Shown here piece after piece: positions 58,052-64,000 of a stretch of 64,000 nt of DNA (within the stretch, counting starts at the first letter, position 1; each line of letters opens with the position of its first letter). This DNA is from Prauserella_A sp040635515. GTDB lineage: Bacteria > Actinomycetota > Actinomycetes > Mycobacteriales > Pseudonocardiaceae. The stretch lies in assembly GCA_040635515.1 (NCBI GenBank), contig JBEYHY010000003.1, positions 186,001-250,000 of the forward strand, in the 5' to 3' direction. A model generated the notes under the pieces. That model was given only the letters and a program-made list of their open reading frames with translations, made no database searches and was not told where the DNA came from. Made by a program: the position numbers and the translations under genes.

Positions 58052-59326
58052 TCATGCCGCCCGTGGGTGTTTGCCGATGAGGTGCGCCCTGTTGCGCCTG
58101 GGTCTTCGTGCCGGATCGAGCCAGGCCGGGGGAATGAACTCCGGTTGCCGGTCGGCGGAGCTGACTCGTACTTCCCAATCGGTGTGGTGTATCAGCCGAT
58201 GATGGTGTGCGCAGACGAGCACCATGCTGTCGACATCGGTATTACCGCCGTGATCCCACCACACGATATGGTGGGGGACGCACCATTTCGGGCCGCGGTC
58301 GCAACCGGGGAAGGCGCATCCTTTGTCCCGCAACGCCAATGCTCTTCGCTGGGCCTTGCTCGCGTGCCGCGAGGACCGGCCGAGATACAACACCTCACCG
58401 TCCGTTCCGAAGATGGCTGGAACGAGCTGTGCTTCGCAGGCCAGCCTTCTCAGTTGTTCCGGAGTGGAGTAGCCGGGCAGTTCCGTCGAGGATTGCCGGG
58501 TGCGGTCCTCAAGTTCGGCCAGGGTGATGGTCGCCGTGAGAACGGCCCGCTCCCCGCCTTGGACTGCCAGGTCTTCGGCCCTGGCCGCCGATTCGATGAT
58601 CTCCGCCAGCGCGTCACCATGGCGCTGGGCCATGGTGCGCGGATCGGGATGACCGTCGTCGTCTTTCGGTCGTGGCTTCGCCAGTGGGCCGAACAAGCCT
58701 TCGAGTGTCGCACCGGTTTCGGGATCGAGGCTTCCCGTGAATTCGAGTTGCCCGTTTCTGCGGTACCGGTATCGGAACTCCCGCGTCGGTGTGGCGAGTT
58801 CGGATTCCTCGGCCGGTTCTCGCTCGGAGTCCCAGTATGCGATCAGACGGTGCCCCGCCGTGCGAACCGCTTCCGGAGAAGCCTGCGCCGCGAGGTCGAG
58901 AAGTGTCCGCTCCGCGTCCGCTCTTTCCTGTTCGGAAATCGTGTCGGGGCACCGCGCGAAGATCCGGGTGATCTCGCGGAGATGCTCACGTCCGAGTCCG
59001 CCGGTGTTCAAGACGCGGGCGGTCGCGAGAAGAGGCGCGGGTAGTTCCTTGCCCTCTGACGATCGGCGTGCTTGGGTCGCCATCGCGTCCGCCAGCCGGG
59101 CATGCGCTTCCCGCGCGGAAACGCGTAACTCGGTGCGTAACATGGCCACGGAATCGCGATAACCCAGGTTTTTGGCGAGCCCTCTTCGCTCGGCTTCGCC
59201 GAGCGCGGCCAGCATGTCGGCATGTGCTTGGCGCAGTGCGGACTCGCGATCGGCCAGCAGTGCCGCCAATTCCCGGTCGCCGAGTTTCCACAACAACTCA
59301 GCGGATTGTGCCAGTTCCATCTTCAT
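58052..59326 (-). CDS. DUF222/HNH endonuclease domain protein (13E12-like)
   Basis: A 424-residue protein. The N-terminal DUF222 region has AKNLGYRDSVAMLRTELRVS and VLNTGGLGREHLREITRIF. The C-terminal HNH nuclease domain has GCAFPGCDRGPKWCVPHHI and LVCAHHHRLIHH. These match the 13E12-repeat family of mycobacteria, some of which are induced by DNA damage. A perfect actinobacterial SOS box lies 34 bp upstream of the ATG at 59326. The in vivo role is not settled. Confidence 0.93.
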   Translation of the reverse strand: MKMELAQSAELLWKLGDRELAALLADRESALRQAHADMLAALGEAERRGLAKNLGYRDSVAMLRTELRVSAREAHARLADAMATQARRSSEGKELPAPLLATARVLNTGGLGREHLREITRIFARCPDTISEQERADAERTLLDLAAQASPEAVRTAGHRLIAYWDSEREPAEESELATPTREFRYRYRRNGQLEFTGSLDPETGATLEGLFGPLAKPRPKDDDGHPDPRTMAQRHGDALAEIIESAARAEDLAVQGGERAVLTATITLAELEDRTRQSSTELPGYSTPEQLRRLACEAQLVPAIFGTDGEVLYLGRSSRHASKAQRRALALRDKGCAFPGCDRGPKWCVPHHIVWWDHGGNTDVDSMVLVCAHHHRLIHHTDWEVRVSSADRQPEFIPPAWLDPARRPRRNRAHLIGKHPRAA

Positions 59327-59607
59327 AACCCCCCAACACCCACCAACCTACCACCACCCTCGAACACTTGTTCGACCACTTTTCGGTGAATCCCCTTGTG
59401 CGGCACGGTAAAAATGGCAGCGAAAGCGCCATTCGCACCGCGAACCACCTGCGTACGAACACAGCAACAGCCGGTGTCCGATTCCGATCACAACAAGGCC
59501 GGCGGTGCCCGGAACGATCGCATCCGTGTCGCGAAACCGCCGGCCTTCGAACCGGAGAAGCCCGCATCATTCCCCAAGACGAGGACGAGATCCTCGTACG
59601 CCAGGCC
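59327..59607. other. Intergenic region with the SOS box
   Basis: This 281-bp gap between the HNH gene start and the end of the tmsB-like gene contains the LexA site described separately. Nothing else is recognised. Confidence 0.5.
59360..59375. promoter_or_regulatory. LexA (SOS) box
   Basis: TCGAAC-ACTT-GTTCGA matches the actinobacterial LexA consensus TCGAAC-N4-GTTCGA exactly. Its location directly upstream of the DUF222-HNH gene implies damage-inducible expression. Confidence 0.9.
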
Positions 59608-60867
59608 TCACACGCCCCAGTCCGGCCGCAGTGGCATCGCCGAATCGCCGCCGGCGTCGACTTTGACCCCGAGTACCTGCTGCAGTTCGATCTTGTGCCG
59701 CTCGAAGGCGAGACGCGAGGCCGCCATGTACAGCGCCCACACTCGCGCCCTGCGGACTCCCGCCTCCTCGACGGCTTCCGTCCAGTTCGCGTCGAGGTTC
59801 GCGCACCAGCCCGCCAGCGTGCGCGCGTAGTGCTCACGAAGGTTCTCGGAATGCCGGACCTCGAAACCATGATCGTGCATGGCCGAGATGATCGCGCCGA
59901 CTCCTTCGAGTTCGCCGTCGGGAAAGACGTACCGGTCGATAAACGGGCCGGTGTGGTTGGGCTCCCTGTTGCTCGGCCTCGTGATGCAGTGGTTGAGCAG
60001 CCTGCCCCTGTCCTTGAGTTTGGAGAAGAGGAACCGGAAGTACGAGGGAAGGTTGCGTGCGCCGATGTGTTCGGTGAGCCCGATCGAGGAGATCGCGTCG
60101 AATTGGCCTTCCTTGACGTCCCGGTAGTCGAGGTGCCGCACTTCGGCGCGGTCGGCGAGTCCTTTTGAGACGATGTTCTTCTGTGCCCACTGGGCTTGCT
60201 CCCGCGACAGCGTCACGCCGAGTGCTTGCACTCCGTAGTGCTCCGCCGCGTGAGTCACCATGCCGCCCCAGCCGCACCCGACGTCGAGCAGGCGCATCCC
60301 CGGCTTGAGGTCGAGCTTCCTGCAGACGAGGTCGAACTTGTGGAACTGGGCCTGCTCAAGTGTGGCTTCCGCCGTGGGAAAGCAGGCACAGGTGTAGGCC
60401 ATGGAAGGTCCGAGCACGAGTTCATAGAACCGGTTGGACACGTCGTAGTGCTGCGAAATCGCGGCGCTGTCCCTCGACTTGGAATGCCTCAGCCCCTGGA
60501 GTGCCCGCCTGATCCTGTTGGGAGCCTCTTCGGAGGGAACGGGCATCGGCCGGAAGTGCCGGGTGCCGAGTTGCCGCAGGATCCACAGCCGGTCGGTGAC
60601 CGTGAGACCGTCGATGAGGCTTGACATGTACTTGAGTACGTCGTACAGGTCGCCGCTGACATCGAGGTGGCCGGTCACGTACGCCCGGGCGAGCCCGAGC
60701 TCGCCCGGGGCCGACAGTACGTAGCTCAACGCCGCCGGGGAGCGGATCTCAATGTGGGCCGCCGCTTCCGGATTGCCGATCGAGCTGTCTTCGTACGTGC
60801 TCACGGAGATGGGGGCGTCCGTGTTGAGAAACCGACCGAATACCCGCCCTAATTCGCCTTGTGCCAT
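59608..60867 (-). CDS. tmsB: CFA-synthase-like methyltransferase for 10-methyl fatty acids
   Basis: A 419-residue enzyme of the cyclopropane fatty acid synthase family. The SAM loop is LLDVGCGWGGMVTHAAEHYG, with QHYDVSNRFYELVLGPSMAY before it and SIGLTEHIGARNLPSYF after. In other actinobacteria, the member encoded next to an FAD oxidoreductase methylates C10 of oleoyl phospholipid to the methylene intermediate. The pair here, 15 bp apart, fits tmsA-tmsB of tuberculostearate-type synthesis. A plain cyclopropane synthase is the alternative. GAGGTGAG precedes ATG 60867. Confidence 0.88.
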   Translation of the reverse strand: MAQGELGRVFGRFLNTDAPISVSTYEDSSIGNPEAAAHIEIRSPAALSYVLSAPGELGLARAYVTGHLDVSGDLYDVLKYMSSLIDGLTVTDRLWILRQLGTRHFRPMPVPSEEAPNRIRRALQGLRHSKSRDSAAISQHYDVSNRFYELVLGPSMAYTCACFPTAEATLEQAQFHKFDLVCRKLDLKPGMRLLDVGCGWGGMVTHAAEHYGVQALGVTLSREQAQWAQKNIVSKGLADRAEVRHLDYRDVKEGQFDAISSIGLTEHIGARNLPSYFRFLFSKLKDRGRLLNHCITRPSNREPNHTGPFIDRYVFPDGELEGVGAIISAMHDHGFEVRHSENLREHYARTLAGWCANLDANWTEAVEEAGVRRARVWALYMAASRLAFERHKIELQQVLGVKVDAGGDSAMPLRPDWGV

Positions 60868-60882
60868 GGTTGCTCACCTCAC

Positions 60883-62286
60883 CTACCTCGCTTTGACGCA
60901 CTTGTCGTAGAGATCCAGCAGCCTCCGCTTGGGGTCGTAGCGATCCTTCAGTGCGCGGTATGTTTCTCCGTTGTAGAGCTGCCAGAACGTGCCGGGGTCG
61001 TAGAAGCTTTCCGAGTAGAGGGATTTGCGCCCGCCCAGCTCGGTCACTGTTTTCTCGATCAGCCTGTTGTTGCTGCCTTCCGGCTGCCCTGGTGCGAGTG
61101 GAACGGTCGCCCAGAAGCCGAAGTTGACGTACAACGAGCCGGGATCGAATTGGTAGAGCGGCCAGGTCCGGTCGCCGTTTCGTTGCCTGACGGGACAAAT
61201 CCACACCGGGCTGATCCGAATTTCCCGCTGGAAGAATTCGAGGAATTCGGCGGCTTTGCCGATCGGAACCTCGATGTCCTGAATCACGGCTTCCCTCGGT
61301 GGTTTTCCCAGAGCGCGGTTGAATCCGGCCAGCCATTGGTGTTTCCGCTCGAACGCGACGACCTTCCAGTAGGTTTGCGAGCGCAGTAGCTTGGGTCCCG
61401 CGAGCAGGCGGACGAGCCGGTTCTGCACGCCGAGCGCGCGCGAGCACCAGAACCAGTCGGTGTCCCATCGCCACAGGTAGTCGCGCACGGGGAGGTGGTC
61501 GATCGTTCGTTCCCTGATCGACTTGTAGTAGATGTCCAGCCACGTGTAGTCGCTCGTATCCGGAGCTTCGCCCGTGAAGGTACCCAGCGTCAAATACATT
61601 TCCCGCTGTCCGAACACGGTTCCGTCGACGAAGTCCGCTTCCCTGTCCCGGCAAGCGCGATTCACCGCGTCGAAGTATTCGGCCGGATCGCTGTATCGGA
61701 CGTGTTCGAGCCGGACGTAGGGGCGGACGGGTTCGAGTTCGATCCGCAACCGCAGCGCGTAGCCGAGCGTGCCGTAGGAGTTGGGGAATCCGAAGAAGAG
61801 ATCGCTGTGTTCGTTGTCGGGCCTAGCCAGCACGATGTCTCCGGCGCCGGTGAGCAGGTCCATTTCCAGCACCGATTCGTGTGGCATTCCGTTGCGGAAC
61901 GAGGACGATTCGATGCCGAGTCCCGTGACCGCTCCGCCGAGGGTGATGGTCTTGAGCTGGGGCACGACCAGTGGCATGAGGCCGTGCGGCAGCGTCGCGT
62001 CGACGAGTTGCTCGTAGGTGACCATCCCTTCGACGTCGGCGGTCCTGGCGACCGGATCGACATCGAGCACGTGGGTGAATCCGGATACGTCGAGTCCTGG
62101 GCCGGTGGTACCGGCGCGCGGTCGGAAGAGGTTCGAAGTGCGTTTCGCGAGCCTTATCGGCCCCCCGGATGGGGCAGCGGCGAGTTGCGTGCGCAATGTG
62201 GCCACCCGCGCGGCATATCCGGCGGCCGTCGTCGAACGATTCCCAACGGGCGAACGGTCCCCGGCGCCGTTGTTTTTCAGCGCCAT
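60883..62286 (-). CDS. tmsA: FAD-dependent oxidoreductase, 10-methylene fatty acid reductase type
   Basis: A 467-residue flavoprotein of the FAD-linked oxidase (PCMH) class. The FAD-binding region is DVEGMVTYEQLVDATLPHG, then TLGGAVTGLGIESSSFRNGM and GYALRLRIELEPV. The C-terminal part contains YVNFGFWATVPL and YNGETYRALKDRYDPKRRLL. It resembles Rv0449c-type proteins next to UfaA-like methyltransferases and should reduce the 10-methylene product of TmsB to 10-methylstearoyl lipid with NADPH. ATG 62286 is the probable start; the longer frame upstream is not convincing. Confidence 0.88.
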   Translation of the reverse strand: MALKNNGAGDRSPVGNRSTTAAGYAARVATLRTQLAAAPSGGPIRLAKRTSNLFRPRAGTTGPGLDVSGFTHVLDVDPVARTADVEGMVTYEQLVDATLPHGLMPLVVPQLKTITLGGAVTGLGIESSSFRNGMPHESVLEMDLLTGAGDIVLARPDNEHSDLFFGFPNSYGTLGYALRLRIELEPVRPYVRLEHVRYSDPAEYFDAVNRACRDREADFVDGTVFGQREMYLTLGTFTGEAPDTSDYTWLDIYYKSIRERTIDHLPVRDYLWRWDTDWFWCSRALGVQNRLVRLLAGPKLLRSQTYWKVVAFERKHQWLAGFNRALGKPPREAVIQDIEVPIGKAAEFLEFFQREIRISPVWICPVRQRNGDRTWPLYQFDPGSLYVNFGFWATVPLAPGQPEGSNNRLIEKTVTELGGRKSLYSESFYDPGTFWQLYNGETYRALKDRYDPKRRLLDLYDKCVKAR

Positions 62287-62366
62287 GAACCCATGATCGC
62301 TCTGGTTGGCCGACGCTGCCAGTGGCGGGAGGCCGGTTTCACCCCGCACGCCACCGAATCGTCCGA

Positions 62367-62396
62367 TTGACCAGGCGTCGGCGCGGGCACTATACA
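62367..62396 (+). promoter_or_regulatory. Promoter ahead of the 62466 gene
   Basis: TTGACC (62367-62372) and TATACA (62391-62396) are separated by 18 bp. The transcript would start near 62403, giving a leader of about 60 nt. Confidence 0.65.
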
Positions 62397-62465
62397 AATT
62401 ATTGGTCGGGGAAAGGTACTTGGGGCTGTGCCCTGTGGCTGTGACTGCGGCCCGAACCGAAGTGG

Positions 62466-62924
62466 GTGAGTTCTTCCGTGGGCGACCTTTCGTCCGACCG
62501 TCATGCTCCGCTGACAGCCGACGCCGTCGCGAGCGCGGCGCTCGAATTGCAGCGCGCCAGAACCGAACTCGAAAGCGGGGAGGGCGATGTGCGGGCGCTA
62601 CACGAAGCCGTGAGGGGAGCGGCGAGCCTCACCAGATCGCTTGCCGCGACCGTCGACCGGCTCGCGAGGTACACGCCAGGCACCGTCGAGGATCGCAAGG
62701 TCGCGCGCGATCTCGTGGCGGATCTCAGGGCGCTGCGCAGTTGCCTGACGGCCGGTGCGGCGCTCATCGATCCGGCCGTGGACGATTTGCGCGGTCTGGC
62801 CGACAGCGCCGGCGCCCCAACCGGTGCGACGGGGCCGGGGCATCCGGTCGGCGAGCCCTTCGACCCCGATGCCGATTTCGCCGCGAGATGGGAGGAGTGG
62901 GTTTCCGCGCGCCCCGGGACGTGA
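62466..62924 (+). CDS. Hypothetical helical protein
   Basis: A 152-residue protein with no recognised family. It is Ala-, Glu- and Arg-rich, predicted mainly helical (AVASAALELQRARTELESGE, LVADLRALRSCLTAGAALID), with an acidic end FDPDADFAARWEEWVSARP. GTG 62466 is used; GTG 62478 is possible. It has its own promoter and is convergent with the truncated FAD gene. Confidence 0.65.
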   Translation: MSSSVGDLSSDRHAPLTADAVASAALELQRARTELESGEGDVRALHEAVRGAASLTRSLAATVDRLARYTPGTVEDRKVARDLVADLRALRSCLTAGAALIDPAVDDLRGLADSAGAPTGATGPGHPVGEPFDPDADFAARWEEWVSARPGT

Positions 62925-62933
62925 ACGGCCGCC

Positions 62934-64000
62934 TCAGAGCGCCTCGAACACGCGTTGGCCGTGGGCCAGTACGTTTTTCGGATCGTACTTCTTGGCCGCG
63001 GCGGCGAATGTCTCCCACGCGTCACCGAAGTGATCCCGCCATTCCTCCGGGGTCATCTGCAGCGCGTTGACCGGGTACACGGTGCCTTCGACCAGCCGGG
63101 CGCGTTCGGCGACGGCTGCGTTGAGTTCGAGCATCCTGCCGGTGCCGGTGACGTCGTACGGCTTGCCCGTGCGCAGTACGGCGAACAGCCACACGATGTC
63201 GGTGGCCGGTTTCCGCAGCAGCGGGGTACCGAGGGTTTCGGCGCGCAGCGGGTAGAGCAGAACGATGCCGGAGTCGCCCAGTTCCTCTCGGCCGGTCTCG
63301 GCCAGTGTTTCGGTGACGACGTCGGCGACGCCGTCGTCCGGGGCGATCACGGTGATCCACGGATGAGGGCGGAACCAGTCACCGTCGGCACGCAGCACCG
63401 TTTCGCTCTCGGCCATGCGGTCGAGGAAGCCGTGGTAGGTCCTGTCCTCGGTTTCCACGCTTTCGTGGTCGAAGGAAAGGCCGCCGAGCAGGGCCGCCTC
63501 GTCCGGTTCGTCGGGCAGCGAAAAGTAGCTGGTGCCTTCGAGGATGTAGCGCCATTCGCCGCTGTCGTCGAGGACGAGCCGGCCTTCGAGATGGTCGAAC
63601 CGGGATTCGCCGACGGCGGTGCGCTGATCGGTGAGGTAGTCGTCGAGCGAGTCGTACGTCAGCTTCCACTTGCGCGCGCGTTGCCTGGCGGGACGTAACC
63701 GCAGGGTGGCGCGGGTGATGACGCCGCAGTGGCCGAGGCCGGCCCTCACCGCGTCGAAGAGGTCGCTGTCGTTCTCGGCCGAGCAGCGCTTGAGCTCCCC
63801 TCCGCCGGTGACGACCTCCAGTTCGGTGACGGTGTCGGTTTGTGCTCCGTACCGGTGGGTCGCACCGCCGATGCCGCCGACGGCGAGGGTGCCGCCGACG
63901 GAGAGTTCCAGGTAGTCGGTGAGTACCGGAGGGGTGAGACCGCGGGGGAGACTCGCGGACAGCACCTGTTGCCAGCGTGCACCGGCATCGACCCGCAGTT
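62934..64000 (-). CDS. FAD-binding oxidoreductase (cytokinin dehydrogenase-like), 5' end outside window
   Basis: At least 355 residues, continuing past the right edge. The FAD domain has LSVGGTLAVGGIGGATHRYG and GLGHCGVITRATLRLRP. The C-terminal YDPKNVLAHGQRVFEAL is like the end of cytokinin dehydrogenases and other PCMH-type oxidases. The substrate is unknown. The N-terminal part, including any His/Cys flavin-attachment site, is missing here. Confidence 0.85.
   Translation of the reverse strand, partial: LRVDAGARWQQVLSASLPRGLTPPVLTDYLELSVGGTLAVGGIGGATHRYGAQTDTVTELEVVTGGGELKRCSAENDSDLFDAVRAGLGHCGVITRATLRLRPARQRARKWKLTYDSLDDYLTDQRTAVGESRFDHLEGRLVLDDSGEWRYILEGTSYFSLPDEPDEAALLGGLSFDHESVETEDRTYHGFLDRMAESETVLRADGDWFRPHPWITVIAPDDGVADVVTETLAETGREELGDSGIVLLYPLRAETLGTPLLRKPATDIVWLFAVLRTGKPYDVTGTGRMLELNAAVAERARLVEGTVYPVNALQMTPEEWRDHFGDAWETFAAAAKKYDPKNVLAHGQRVFEAL

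Noticed and set aside
1..64000. CRISPR arrays, insertion sequences, prophage or integrase genes
   Set aside because: No regularly spaced repeats, transposase, integrase or attachment-site pattern was seen by eye.

Overview
The window is high-GC actinobacterial DNA. GTG starts, 4-bp start/stop overlaps, a WhiB protein, a DUF397 gene, two DUF574-type methyltransferases, MurT/GatD and a TCGAAC-N4-GTTCGA SOS box all fit the Pseudonocardiaceae (Amycolatopsis, Prauserella or Saccharomonospora-like). The family-level assignment is inference. No rRNA, tRNA, CRISPR array or insertion sequence was found. Both ends cut genes: a beta-propeller lipoprotein at the left and an FAD oxidoreductase at the right.

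1-6 kb: a lipoprotein, then a tightly overlapped ABC exporter plus DesK/DesR-like two-component operon, then a DUF1345 membrane protein. 6.4-19.8 kb is the main catabolic locus. A leftward operon encodes homoprotocatechuate ring cleavage and lower-pathway enzymes: HpaD, HpaE, a DapA-like lyase and an unusual FAH-RraA fusion. It is flanked by a GntR and an IclR regulator. A rightward operon encodes an NMT1-type ABC importer, a Rieske oxygenase resembling aromatic O-demethylases, its FMN/2Fe-2S reductase and a small HAD protein. Together they suggest uptake and O-demethylation of a methoxylated phenylacetate such as homovanillate, followed by meta-cleavage. The substrate is inferred.

19.8-26 kb: a small XRE regulator, a strong promoter bracketed by a 15-bp inverted repeat ahead of a DUF397 gene, a DUF574 methyltransferase, small enzymes, and a membrane protein/winged-helix pair with its own operator. 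26-38 kb: murT-gatD (lipid II amidation), a sugar MFS transporter, a GntR regulator, a secreted Cys-rich protein, a DUF1989 protein, a CstB-like persulfide dioxygenase/rhodanese, a methyltransferase, a hydrolase, a WhiB gene with a possible structured RNA beside it, and a DinB2-type polymerase whose steric-gate position is Ile. 38-44 kb: parE-parC and an RluA-type pseudouridine synthase.

44-52 kb: a secreted LamG protein behind a LacI-type operator, a NarL-type two-component system, and a divergent SorC-regulated polyol operon (dehydrogenase, binding protein, two permeases, no ATPase) with two identical 12-bp operators. 52-64 kb: purC, a second DUF574 methyltransferase, a two-gene terpenoid locus (class II diterpene cyclase plus P450), an epoxide-hydrolase-like protein, an SOS-controlled DUF222-HNH endonuclease, tmsA/tmsB-like genes for 10-methyl-branched fatty acids, a short hypothetical gene and the truncated FAD oxidoreductase.
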